DNA of 38,837 bases from Hellea sp. (GTDB lineage: Bacteria > Pseudomonadota > Alphaproteobacteria > Caulobacterales > Maricaulaceae): NCBI GenBank assembly GCA_020628425.1, contig JAHDEZ010000017.1, forward strand, positions 8,636 to 47,472, written 5' to 3'. Shown piece by piece: positions 24,600 to 33,103 of this stretch (positions within the stretch are counted from its first letter, which is position 1; every line of letters begins with the position of its first letter). The notes under the pieces are model-generated. The model made no database searches and was not told the DNA's origin. It saw nothing but the letters and a program-made list of their open reading frames with translations. Made by a program: the position numbers and the translations under genes.

Positions 24600-26864
24600 T
24601 TGGCCGGCAAGACATTTATTACGGACGAGCAGGCACTAAAATTCCACCGGGAGCCAACTCCTGGAAAACTTGCACTACAACCAACCAAACCTATGGCAAC
24701 GCAAAGGGATTTATCCTTGGCGTATTCTCCTGGGGTAGCTGTTCCGGTTGAGGAAATCGCTAAAGATCCTGACCTGGCTTATGAATACACATCCAAAGGC
24801 AATATGGTTGCCGTTATCTCAAACGGCACAGCCATTCTGGGGTTAGGTAATCTGGGAGCTGCAGCATCCAAGCCCGTGATGGAAGGGAAGTCGGTTCTGT
24901 TTAAACGCTTTGCTGATATCGACTCTTTTGACATTGAAGTCGAAGAAGAAGACGCTGAAAAATTTATTGAATGTGTACGTCGTATTGGCCACACTTTCGG
25001 CGGCATCAATTTGGAAGACATCGGGTCACCGGAATGCTTTATTATAGAACAACGTTTACGTGACGAACTGAACATTCCAGTATTCCACGATGACCAGCAC
25101 GGCACCGCTATTATCGCGACAGCCGGGCTAATAAATGCCTGTCATCTGACGGGGCGTAAGTTTGAAGACATTAAAGTCGTTTTATCAGGTGCAGGTGCTG
25201 CCGGCTTGTCAGTTCTGGGCTTGATTAAACGCCTCGGTGTCAAAGATGAAAATGCCATCGTTCTGGATAGTCGCGGCGTCGTCTACCGTGGACGCAAAGA
25301 ATATATGGACCAGTGGAAAGCGCCTCACGCAATTGATACAGAATTGCGCACGCTCGAAGAAGCGATGGTTGGTGCCGATGTGTTTTTGGGTCTATCGGTG
25401 GCAAATATCGTCAGCAAGGACATGGTCAAATCCATGTCAAAGAACCCGATTATATTTGCAATGGCCAACCCTGACCCTGAAATTTTACCAGAAGATATCA
25501 AGGCTGTCCGAGACGACGCCATCATTGCAACCGGCCGTTCAGACTATCCTAATCAGGTCAATAACGTGCTCGGCTTCCCCTATATTTTCCGAGGTGCCTT
25601 GGATGTTAGGGCTCGCAACGTGAATGAGGAAATGAAACTGGCCTGTGCTAAAGCTTTAGCGGATCTGGCCAGGCAGGACGTTCCAGAAGAAGTCGCCGCA
25701 GCCTATCACGGCAAGCGCCCGAAATATGGCCCGGAATACATTATTCCAGCCCCCTTTGATCCGCGACTTATCTCAGAGATTCCGCCCTATGTTGCGCAAG
25801 CTGCTATGGACACAGGCACCGCTCGGAAGCCTATTGAGGACATGGATGCCTATAAACAACAATTAGCCCGTCGTCAGGATCCTACCGCGGCTTTGCTGCA
25901 GGGCATCACGGCATCTGTTGTTAATGAACCCAAGACAATTGTTTTTGCGGAAGGCGAAGAGCCCGCTGTTATTCGGGCTGCACAGGCCTTCCAGCAAAGG
26001 GGATTGGGCAAGGCCATACTTATCGGCAGGGAAAAACCGGTGCAGGATAATATGAAATTATTAGGCATTGAAGATGTCGACCAGTTGACAATCCTCAATG
26101 CGCGGTTGTTTGATAGGAATGCGGAATTTGTCGAAACTCTTTATGGCAAGTTACAGCGCAAAGGGTTCCTCCGCCGTGACGCACAACGACTAGTCAATAA
26201 TGACCGGAATGTGTTCTCTTCGCTCATGCTCAGTCATGGCTTGGCGGACGGTATGGTGACAGGTGCCACGAGAAGCTATGATAAAGCGCTCAGAGATGTT
26301 CGTATGGTGCTTAGCCATGATAGCGAGGAGCGGACTATGGGCGTTTCTGTTGCGATCAATAAAGGTAAGACACTTTTTATCGCAGATACAAATATTACAG
26401 AACTACCGACGGCCAACGATCTGGCGGATATCGCAGAGACCACTGCTGGTTTTGCCCGGCAATTCGGGTTTATGCCGCGGGTCGCCATGTTGTCATATTC
26501 CACCTTTGGTAATCCGGTTGGAGAGCGCATGGAAAAAGTTCGCGAAGCCGTTCGTATCCTCGATGAACGCGGTGTCGATTTTGAGTATGAAGGCGATATC
26601 TCTGCCGATGTTGCGCTCGACCCCTTGCACACGCTGACCTATCCTTTTTCACGGCTAAACGGCGCGGCCAATGTGTTGGTTATGCCCGCGATTCACTCAG
26701 CGTCGATTTCAACCAAGCTACTCAAAGCTGTTGGCGGCGCTACCGTTTTAGGACCGTTTTTGACTGGCCTTGAGAAACCAGTTCAGATTTGTCGCCTGGG
26801 TGCTACAGCATCGGAAATTATTCAAATGGCAACACTGGCGGCCTTTGCGCCTTCGCACAGGTAG
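24600..26864 (+). CDS. maeB: NADP-dependent malic enzyme with C-terminal phosphotransacetylase-like domain
   Basis: 754 residues. The enzyme oxidatively decarboxylates malate to pyruvate and CO2, supplying NADPH and linking the TCA cycle to gluconeogenesis. The N-terminal malic enzyme part (~1-430) has SLAYSPGVAVPVEEI, the INLEDIGSPECF and FHDDQHGTAII catalytic/metal blocks, and a Rossmann motif VVLSGAGAAGLSVLG near 195. The C-terminal ~320 residues resemble phosphate acetyltransferase (IVFAEGEEPAVIRAA, DGMVTGATRSYDKAL, NVLVMPAIHSAS) and act as an acetyl-CoA-sensing regulatory domain in known MaeB proteins. The start is TTG, chosen because a strong AGGAGAAGG precedes it and the N-terminus matches the family. 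The MATE gene follows after three bases. Confidence 0.94.
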   Translation: MAGKTFITDEQALKFHREPTPGKLALQPTKPMATQRDLSLAYSPGVAVPVEEIAKDPDLAYEYTSKGNMVAVISNGTAILGLGNLGAAASKPVMEGKSVLFKRFADIDSFDIEVEEEDAEKFIECVRRIGHTFGGINLEDIGSPECFIIEQRLRDELNIPVFHDDQHGTAIIATAGLINACHLTGRKFEDIKVVLSGAGAAGLSVLGLIKRLGVKDENAIVLDSRGVVYRGRKEYMDQWKAPHAIDTELRTLEEAMVGADVFLGLSVANIVSKDMVKSMSKNPIIFAMANPDPEILPEDIKAVRDDAIIATGRSDYPNQVNNVLGFPYIFRGALDVRARNVNEEMKLACAKALADLARQDVPEEVAAAYHGKRPKYGPEYIIPAPFDPRLISEIPPYVAQAAMDTGTARKPIEDMDAYKQQLARRQDPTAALLQGITASVVNEPKTIVFAEGEEPAVIRAAQAFQQRGLGKAILIGREKPVQDNMKLLGIEDVDQLTILNARLFDRNAEFVETLYGKLQRKGFLRRDAQRLVNNDRNVFSSLMLSHGLADGMVTGATRSYDKALRDVRMVLSHDSEERTMGVSVAINKGKTLFIADTNITELPTANDLADIAETTAGFARQFGFMPRVAMLSYSTFGNPVGERMEKVREAVRILDERGVDFEYEGDISADVALDPLHTLTYPFSRLNGAANVLVMPAIHSASISTKLLKAVGGATVLGPFLTGLEKPVQICRLGATASEIIQMATLAAFAPSHR

Positions 26865-26867
26865 AAA

Positions 26868-28247
26868 TTGGCAGCGTCCAAATATGACCTGACCCAAGGT
26901 TCAGTACGGGGACACATTCTTCGTATGTTGGGGCCATTTGCCATTGCGGTGATCGCGCTCCTATCGGCTAACTTTATTGACATGATGTATCTGGGACGTC
27001 TGACATCCGACTCAGTGGCTAATCTTGGGGTTATTGCAACGGCCGCTATTGCGGTTGCAGGGCCTCTGACATTTCTAGGAAACTCAGCCAATATTGGTCT
27101 TGGCGCAGGAACCATGTCAGCCATCAGTCGCGCTATTGGTGAAAATGACCGAGAAAAGGCAAAACGCCGAGCGGCGGCTGCCATTATTTTTGGCTTACTG
27201 GTCATGAGTGCGCTTGTGACAATTATGGTTTTGGCTATTCCCTATATATTACCGCTTTTGGATGATGATCAGCAGGTGTTGGAATATGCATATCTCTATT
27301 TGATGATATCGCTTCCTGGGCTGGTTATTATCTCCGTAGCGTCCATGTGTAATAATATTCTTCGGGCGGACGGTGAGGCCATTCTTCCAAGCTCTATTAT
27401 GATTATGGGCGCAATGGTAAATATCATTCTTGACCCATTTCTGATTTTTGGATGGGGGCCGTTTCCCAAAATGGAAATTCAAGGTGCCGCAATCGCTACG
27501 TTAATAGGAAACATAGTCGCGGCCGCTTATGGGTTTTGGGTGGTTTTCTATAAGCGAAAAGCCATTGATTTTGGGCAGATCACCGTTCAAAGTTTCAAGC
27601 GCGCTGCGAAAATTATTGGTAGTGTCGGCATTCCAGCCGCTTTGACAAATATTGTCGTTCCGGTAGGCACGGTCATCGCGGTTGCGATTGTAGGTAACAA
27701 GCTTACAACAACAGAACTTTCCGCCTTCGGGTATTCGCGGCAGGCCGAGATGATTTCGGTGGGGCTTATTTATGCACTATCGGCCTGTATCGGCGCTGTT
27801 ACGGGCCAAAATGGCGGCGCCGGAAAAACGGAACGGGTGCGTGAGGCCTTCAAGCAAAGCTATCTTATATGTTTTGTCTGGTGCGGATTTATGGCCGTCG
27901 TTTTGGCTGTATTTGCTAAGCCGATAGCTAATTTGATGAACCCTGATGCTGATGTCGTTCGGGCGCTGCTGGACTATTTCTATATTGTGCCCGTCACCGT
28001 CTTTGCCTATGGCTTCGTATTTTTGAGTGCGGCGGGTCTAAACGCGTTAGGTCGGCCCCAATACGGTCTGGTTTACACCATTATCCGGTCGCTGGTTCTA
28101 TATACTTTGTTCATATATATCGGCGTCACCGTTCGGGGTGGTTTGATTGGGGCATTCTGGGGAATGGCGGCAGCCAACCTGATTTCCGGGTTCATCGCTT
28201 TTAGCTGGACCATGAAATGTGTGCCAATGACAGCAGTGAAGTCCTAA
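26868..28247 (+). CDS. MATE family multidrug/toxin exporter
   Basis: 459-residue inner-membrane transporter with about twelve hydrophobic segments in two halves, of the MATE (NorM/DinF-like) superfamily of Na+ or H+ antiporters that expel cationic or other toxic compounds. It begins DLTQGSVRGHILRMLGPFA, with NFIDMMYLGRLTSDSVANLG in the first membrane helices, MCNNILRADG in the middle and QNGGAGKTERVREAF at the junction of the halves. The second half has YGFVFLSAAGLNALGRP. The start is read as TTG three bases after maeB, with AGGTAG upstream; no in-frame ATG sits near. The exported compound cannot be inferred. Co-transcription with maeB is likely. Confidence 0.88.
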   Translation: MAASKYDLTQGSVRGHILRMLGPFAIAVIALLSANFIDMMYLGRLTSDSVANLGVIATAAIAVAGPLTFLGNSANIGLGAGTMSAISRAIGENDREKAKRRAAAAIIFGLLVMSALVTIMVLAIPYILPLLDDDQQVLEYAYLYLMISLPGLVIISVASMCNNILRADGEAILPSSIMIMGAMVNIILDPFLIFGWGPFPKMEIQGAAIATLIGNIVAAAYGFWVVFYKRKAIDFGQITVQSFKRAAKIIGSVGIPAALTNIVVPVGTVIAVAIVGNKLTTTELSAFGYSRQAEMISVGLIYALSACIGAVTGQNGGAGKTERVREAFKQSYLICFVWCGFMAVVLAVFAKPIANLMNPDADVVRALLDYFYIVPVTVFAYGFVFLSAAGLNALGRPQYGLVYTIIRSLVLYTLFIYIGVTVRGGLIGAFWGMAAANLISGFIAFSWTMKCVPMTAVKS

Positions 28248-28254
28248 AACGGCC

Positions 28255-28587
28255 TTAGCGGATCAGCGAAACCTTCCCGCGAAGCATATCAAAGAACATA
28301 ACCCAATCACCGATTAAGCTATAAACGGGATGTTTGAATGTCGCTGGCTTGTTTTTCTCAAAAAAGAAATGTCCGACCCACGCAAATCCATAGCCCAAGA
28401 CCGGGGTTAGTAATAGCCACCACCAATTAGCTGTGGCAAATACCCATATCCAAAGCCCTATAATAAGCCCCGTGCCGACGAAGTGTAATCGGCGGCAATT
28501 AACATCTGAATGCTCCGCCAGGTAATAGGGATAGAAGGCCTTGAAGCTTTTAAAACCCTTGGAATTAGAATGGGGAGTTGCGCTCAT
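28255..28587 (-). CDS. DUF962 / Mpo1-like membrane protein
   Basis: 110-residue protein of the DUF962 family, related to yeast Mpo1, an Fe2+-dependent dioxygenase in fatty acid alpha-oxidation. Family hallmarks are FYPYYLAEHSDVNCRRLHFVGTG at the N-terminus, two hydrophobic helices (~37-68), and GHFFFEKNKPATFKHP with the conserved histidines, then YSLIGDWVMF. The likely metal-binding histidines (AEH, RLH, GHF, KHP) are all present. It lies 24 bases after the HupE/UreJ-like gene on the same strand and may be in its transcript. Enzymatic activity in bacteria is inferred from the yeast protein. Confidence 0.85.
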   Translation of the reverse strand: MSATPHSNSKGFKSFKAFYPYYLAEHSDVNCRRLHFVGTGLIIGLWIWVFATANWWWLLLTPVLGYGFAWVGHFFFEKNKPATFKHPVYSLIGDWVMFFDMLRGKVSLIR

Positions 28588-28611
28588 AGTCTCGCTTTCA
28601 AATATTATGGT

Positions 28612-29589
28612 TCAAACCAAATAATCCTTCATGCGGTCGATAAACCAGTACATGGCAATACCGCCAATCATATAGGTCACGGCAATCTCCGCAAGACGGC
28701 GCCTTTCCAAGAGGATTTTTCCTAAAGCGAAGAGAACCAATACGAAAAGGGCGATTACGAAAAACTGTCCTAACTCCACGCCGACATTGAATAAAAGCAG
28801 CGCCCAAAGCTCTGTTCCCACGGGAAGACCTATGTCCGATAGCGCTGAAGCAAATCCGCAACCATGGATTAGTCCTATTACGAATCCAATCAGATAGGGT
28901 CTTCGTGCAGAAAGGCCCAGCTCTCCGTTAAATTTTCTCATGATTTCAACCGCTAACAGGACAATGCTCAGGGCGATCAGAATTTCCACAGGGCGGATTG
29001 GGACAGTAATCAGGCCCAAAGCAGCCAATGCCAAAGTAATGGAGTGAGCCAGTGTGAAGGATGTTGCCACGCCGATTATCTGACGTCGTTCAACAAGTAG
29101 AACCAACCCAAGGACAAATAATAAATGGTCCCATCCAAAAATAATATGTTCAACGCCTATCCATAAATAGCTGGCTGTTTTGACACCTGACGCGGTTGAT
29201 AAATCGAGGAACGGAGAGGCCGGTTGCAACAAATCCTGCCGTGTTTCGCCGTTTAAATATGATATCTCAACAAAAGCCGTTGTAATGGTGCGTTCAAGTC
29301 CGGCGATTCGGATTTGTCCGTCTGTGAGGGGACAAGATACGACAGAGTCGATGGTCAATAGTCCGCGACCCAGTGTTCGCTCGGTCTCTTTGACGGTACA
29401 GCTGTCCGGGTAAACTGCGTCGAGTTTTAATCTGCGTCCCGATAGAATGGGTTGTTTCCATCGGGCTTCAAACTGTCCGGCTTCAATTTCGTTTAGTTTC
29501 AAAAAGGCTGGGCGAGATTCATGGGCTTGCGCATTGAGCGACGCTAATAGTGACAAGCAAATTGTTAGGAAAAACCGGAAAAGAGTCAT
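28612..29589 (-). CDS. HupE/UreJ_2-family membrane protein
   Basis: 325 residues. A cleavable signal peptide (cut expected after NAQA, ~22) is followed by a periplasmic, beta-rich domain of ~120 residues with Cys in DSCTV and VVSCPL. From ~145 onward about six or seven membrane helices carry the family signature GVEHIIFGWDHLLFVLG, THSITLA-like FTLAHSITLALAAL and GLIHGCGFASAL. Simple HupE/UreJ proteins are nickel or cobalt permeases; this longer subtype with a periplasmic domain is uncharacterised. The conserved His/Asp residues could handle a divalent metal. It overlaps the parvulin gene by four bases and is the third gene of the DUF3604 cluster. Confidence 0.85.
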   Translation of the reverse strand: MTLFRFFLTICLSLLASLNAQAHESRPAFLKLNEIEAGQFEARWKQPILSGRRLKLDAVYPDSCTVKETERTLGRGLLTIDSVVSCPLTDGQIRIAGLERTITTAFVEISYLNGETRQDLLQPASPFLDLSTASGVKTASYLWIGVEHIIFGWDHLLFVLGLVLLVERRQIIGVATSFTLAHSITLALAALGLITVPIRPVEILIALSIVLLAVEIMRKFNGELGLSARRPYLIGFVIGLIHGCGFASALSDIGLPVGTELWALLLFNVGVELGQFFVIALFVLVLFALGKILLERRRLAEIAVTYMIGGIAMYWFIDRMKDYLV

Positions 29590-30401
29590 TCGACAATGAC
29601 CGTTTCATATTTCGCAATTAAGTCCTCAAGGCGTTGTGCATTAGCCGCCCTCAAAGCCTCGTCTTGCCATCTCTTGATAATCATGGGCTTGGCGTCTTCA
29701 AAACCGGGGACCAGCCTTTCGTTTTTTGAGTCGATACGAATAAGATGAATTCCAAAAGCACTGCTGACAGGACCTTGCCAGTTTTGATTATTAGGTAAAG
29801 CAAAAACGTCATCGGCGAATCGACTTCCAAACCGGGTTACGAGCGAAGACCTATCAGTTGCCGGAACCGCGTTGTTTTCAATAAATGGGTTTCCGAGACG
29901 CGACCAATTATCATCGGTTACACGAGATAAGGCAGTTGTTGCAGCGGCGACCGGGTCGTCATGTTCGCCTGGCGAGAAATAGATATGTGTGAAGGCAATT
30001 GTTGTGGGCTGAATAAAGCGGTCTTGATTGGCGTTATACCAGTTCTTTAGCTCAACTTCGGAAGGCAAGGGCGGAGGTGTATTGTCCGTCAGATCTACAC
30101 GCATTTTCTGTGCTAGCGCTCTTCGGACAACGGTGTCCTCATTCATACCCCGTTTGAGTGCTTCGCGAACCAGTATTTCTTCTTCGACATATCCTACAAG
30201 CAGGCTGAGTTTGTCGTCCTCGGTCGGTTGTCTTTTGAACTGATCTGCAAACAGGAAAGTCTGATGCTCCAAAACCTGAGGGCTGACTTCGATGACATAT
30301 TCCTGCCTAGCAACCCATTTCGCCCAAAAGTGATGCCCAATGAAAAGAGCAATCCCGAACAGGACAAAATGAACCAGGGGTTCCCGTAAAAGCTTTCGCA
30401 T
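29586..30401 (-). CDS. Membrane-anchored parvulin-type peptidyl-prolyl isomerase
   Basis: 271 residues. A single N-terminal membrane anchor (~8-25, VHFVLFGIALFIGHHFW) is followed by a SurA-like helical region with the DxLVGYVEEEILVREALKRG pattern and VVRRALAQKMR. A PpiC-type rotamase domain occupies ~115-250 (AFTHIYFSPG, SRLGNPF, VFALPNNQNWQGPVSSAFGIHLIRI). It would act in the periplasm on extracytoplasmic proteins. The start is five bases after the DUF3604 stop, and the end overlaps the HupE/UreJ-like gene by four bases. This strongly suggests a dedicated chaperone for one of these two partners. It is shorter than PpiD or SurA and has one rotamase domain. Confidence 0.87.
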   Translation of the reverse strand: MRKLLREPLVHFVLFGIALFIGHHFWAKWVARQEYVIEVSPQVLEHQTFLFADQFKRQPTEDDKLSLLVGYVEEEILVREALKRGMNEDTVVRRALAQKMRVDLTDNTPPPLPSEVELKNWYNANQDRFIQPTTIAFTHIYFSPGEHDDPVAAATTALSRVTDDNWSRLGNPFIENNAVPATDRSSLVTRFGSRFADDVFALPNNQNWQGPVSSAFGIHLIRIDSKNERLVPGFEDAKPMIIKRWQDEALRAANAQRLEDLIAKYETVIVE

Positions 30402-30406
30402 AAAAA

Positions 30407-32335
30407 TTACTTTGGATTATACCAGATCGGCGAGGTCCATGCCCGTTCCTGAAGCGTTAGTTTGAGCTTGGGATTCGGCGGTGTTCCAGCCCGCAATGCA
30501 TCCCAAGTTGACCAACGACAGGTTGGATTCTCCAACACCCGAACGTAATAAGCGGATGACTGCGAGCTGTCGAAATCGGGGTCTGACCAATATGCTTTTA
30601 ATTCAGGTGCGCCTTTATCATCCGAAATGGAGCAATCCTCCAAATTGACCGATGCGCCATTATCGGGACAGAGATGGGTTGATGGATCTGGCGTCAGACC
30701 ATCTGAACAGGCGACATCATATAAAGCCTCGCGTGCCTTCCCGCCTTCATGCCAGACTTTGACAATTTGCACGCGTTGCAGCGGCGCACTAAGCGGGTCA
30801 CGGAGGGCCCAAACCAGAAAACCTGGTGCCTTATCTGTGCGGCCCAAAGTGCCGCCCATAGGCACACCATTGTCATAGGCTGCTATGCCCATATCCGCGC
30901 GTTCCACCCAGCTTGCATCATACTCAGTTCCGCCAAAGAAACGGACTTTGTGACGTGGGCCAGAGGTCGCATAGGTTTCTTTTCGACGCATTGCATCAAA
31001 TATAGCTTCTCGTGTATTTTCGGGTGCCCAGACGGCCGCCAGTCCTGAGGCTGACCAAGCTGAGAACCATAGATCGGCATGAATTGGCAATTCTACACCT
31101 TCCCAGCTTTTCTTGCCGTCAGGCGGGACTGAGCCCCGGACCTCGGGGAATGCGTCGAGGATCCCAACTTTTGACCAGTAGTCTTTTTCATCAAAAGCTC
31201 CGCCAGCGACATGGGTGTCGGAAGCGCCGATTTGTCCGAACTTAAAGGGGTTGATGCCAACTTCGCGTTCTATGTTCAAACCATTGGCTAGAGCTTCGCG
31301 CGTATAGCTGCCTTGAACCTTTGATTTGACGGGAGAACTTAGAAGATATTCGTAGATCTCAAAGTCCGCCCATTCATCATTCGGCGACAAAGATGGGTGG
31401 GTTTCTGATGTTCCTTTGACCTGAGTCATTTCAACAATGGGTTCATTGCGCAGGCGCTGTAAGGCATATTCCTTCGTCAGTGGGTCGCCGTTAAATGTCT
31501 TTAGGTCAAACATCTCACCGTCGGAAACATTGGAATTATGCGGGATTGCAATGACGTCATTTCCGCTGGCGCGCTGTGTATCCATCCAGTCCCAGAGGTC
31601 CTCGGGATTTACCGAATCCAGCGTTGCGAATAATCGGTCTGGTGCACTGTTTTCGAAGATTACATTTCTATGTAAATTACCACCGATAAAGCTGTTATCT
31701 TCACGTTGTTGTGTCGTGACCGCCGTGTATTCATAAGCCGCAAAAGTTGTCAGTTTACCTGGCTCATAATGACGGTCGGCTGTTTCGATGGCGCTTTGCC
31801 ATGTAGAATCAATAAGTTCCCGGTCATAAATTTCTGGGTAGGGTTCGCCACTTCGTACGGAACCGCCCATTTTCCCAAAGGCTGCGGTCACCAGTTCAGG
31901 ATCCGTTCCAAACATGCCTTGCGCAAGCTCAACCTTTGACAGAGGATGATCCGGGTCATGCATGGCGGGTAAAATGCCCATATAGGCGCCGTGATCGGTC
32001 GCAGCTACAAAATCTAATGGGCCGCCCCAAATGGAAATGTCATAATCACCAGGATGGCGAATAGTTTCACCTTTGGCGAAACGGTAAACGTCATCGGGAG
32101 TGTTTCTGACGTTGAAAATATAAGCATCAAATGAGTTCTTCGTATGTATATGCAGGTCACCAAAGTAAACATTGGTCACGCGTTGGTCACTGCCGCTCGA
32201 TGACATGTCGTCGGTCTGTGTTACGGCTTCGCCTACATTAGTCGGTTCGGCTTTGGTTTTTGTCTCAGCGGTCTCTTCGTTTGAACAGGCTGCAAGTAAG
32301 GCTAACAAGCTCACTGATAATATAGTTTTCCGCAT
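30407..32335 (-). CDS. DUF3604 lipoprotein (PHP-like metal-dependent hydrolase candidate)
   Basis: 642 residues. The lipoprotein signal ends at lipobox LAAC (Cys17), then a Thr/Glu/Ser-rich linker runs to ~52. The domain opens with VYFGDLHIHTKNSFDAY (HxH at 62/64), followed by a VAATDHGAYMG segment and, further on, VIAIPHNSNVSDG and IGASDTHVAGG. This His/Asp pattern is that of PHP-superfamily metal-dependent phosphoesterases, supporting a di- or trinuclear metal site. The C-terminal part has ATSGPRHKVRFFGG, VQIVKVWHEGG and a Trp-rich end with several Cys that could form disulfides. Substrate and reaction are unknown. A strong GGAGGGGAAG precedes the ATG. It leads a cluster with the membrane parvulin and the HupE/UreJ-like protein. 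Confidence 0.85.
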   Translation of the reverse strand: MRKTILSVSLLALLAACSNEETAETKTKAEPTNVGEAVTQTDDMSSSGSDQRVTNVYFGDLHIHTKNSFDAYIFNVRNTPDDVYRFAKGETIRHPGDYDISIWGGPLDFVAATDHGAYMGILPAMHDPDHPLSKVELAQGMFGTDPELVTAAFGKMGGSVRSGEPYPEIYDRELIDSTWQSAIETADRHYEPGKLTTFAAYEYTAVTTQQREDNSFIGGNLHRNVIFENSAPDRLFATLDSVNPEDLWDWMDTQRASGNDVIAIPHNSNVSDGEMFDLKTFNGDPLTKEYALQRLRNEPIVEMTQVKGTSETHPSLSPNDEWADFEIYEYLLSSPVKSKVQGSYTREALANGLNIEREVGINPFKFGQIGASDTHVAGGAFDEKDYWSKVGILDAFPEVRGSVPPDGKKSWEGVELPIHADLWFSAWSASGLAAVWAPENTREAIFDAMRRKETYATSGPRHKVRFFGGTEYDASWVERADMGIAAYDNGVPMGGTLGRTDKAPGFLVWALRDPLSAPLQRVQIVKVWHEGGKAREALYDVACSDGLTPDPSTHLCPDNGASVNLEDCSISDDKGAPELKAYWSDPDFDSSQSSAYYVRVLENPTCRWSTWDALRAGTPPNPKLKLTLQERAWTSPIWYNPK

Positions 32336-32417
32336 CTTCCCCTCCGAAAAATTATTGGATGAGGCTAATCAGCAGGGCATGGGCAGGCAAGCGAAAAAAC
32401 TTGCATATGGATGACTA

Positions 32418-33101
32418 TTAGTCTGTTTCATAACGCCAACCATCGGGATCAGCGTAAAGTCGCCGTCGACGGCCTGTTTTATTTATGTCCAGGTCGTCAT
32501 AGGCGCAATCACCAGGCCAAACTGTCACAAAACCTTTCGGACCACGCGTGAATTTGGTTTCAAATATTTCAGTTTTTGTTCCAATGACCCCATTGATTGC
32601 GTCACGGGCTGTTTCAAAATCCTGAAGGGCATATAAAGAGATATAGGTTGGTGGCATGACCATGAAGTCATCAGCCGGGACTCGCGCCAAGGCCTCTCTA
32701 GGTGAGATCCATTGATAGTCATGGATTTCGCCGTCATCTATGATAACATCTGAAGCAGGAGCCTGAGCTACAAAAAACCAGGTTGAAAACCGGCGCTTTT
32801 CCTCGACAGGTGGGATCCAGTTAGACAAAGTTGCCAATCTGGCGCCTGAAATATTCAGGCTCGTTTCTTCCATGGTTTCTCTGGTAGCTGCGATTTTGGC
32901 ACGTTCGATTTCTGACAATCCAGGCCCGTCGGCATCATCGACACGTCCCCCAGGAAATACCCAAGCACCCCCAAAGGCTTTGAGTGCCCGGTTTCGTCGC
33001 AACATCAAAACCTCTAAGCCATTATCTGTATCGCGAAGTAAAAGAACGGTAGCCGCTGGTATAAGGGGACTAGGGGCTTGAGTGTCTCCGTCGAGCACCA
33101 A
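32418..33101 (-). CDS. NUDIX hydrolase with expanded Nudix box
   Basis: 227-residue Nudix-fold pyrophosphohydrolase. The box begins FPGGRVDDADGPG and resumes SEIERAKIAATRETMEET, so the catalytic REXXEE residues and the preceding Glu are intact. The loop between GG and that Glu is expanded by several residues, as in NUDT19-like members, some of which act on CoA or acyl-CoA. The conserved final Gly of the consensus is replaced by Ser. N-terminal AATVLLLRDTDNGLEVLMLRR is the usual first strand pair. The start lies two bases after the parE stop, so it is probably co-transcribed. The substrate cannot be read from sequence. Confidence 0.87.
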   Translation of the reverse strand: MVLDGDTQAPSPLIPAATVLLLRDTDNGLEVLMLRRNRALKAFGGAWVFPGGRVDDADGPGLSEIERAKIAATRETMEETSLNISGARLATLSNWIPPVEEKRRFSTWFFVAQAPASDVIIDDGEIHDYQWISPREALARVPADDFMVMPPTYISLYALQDFETARDAINGVIGTKTEIFETKFTRGPKGFVTVWPGDCAYDDLDINKTGRRRRLYADPDGWRYETD

Positions 33102-33103
33102 GA

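Noticed and set aside
24600..26864. maeB as an accidental fusion of two genes
   Set aside because: Malic enzyme plus phosphotransacetylase-like domain is the standard MaeB architecture, not a local fusion or frameshift.
32385..32402. GCAAG / CTTGC hairpin between the NUDIX and DUF3604 genes as a terminator
   Set aside because: Only five base pairs, with the T run in the loop instead of after the stem.
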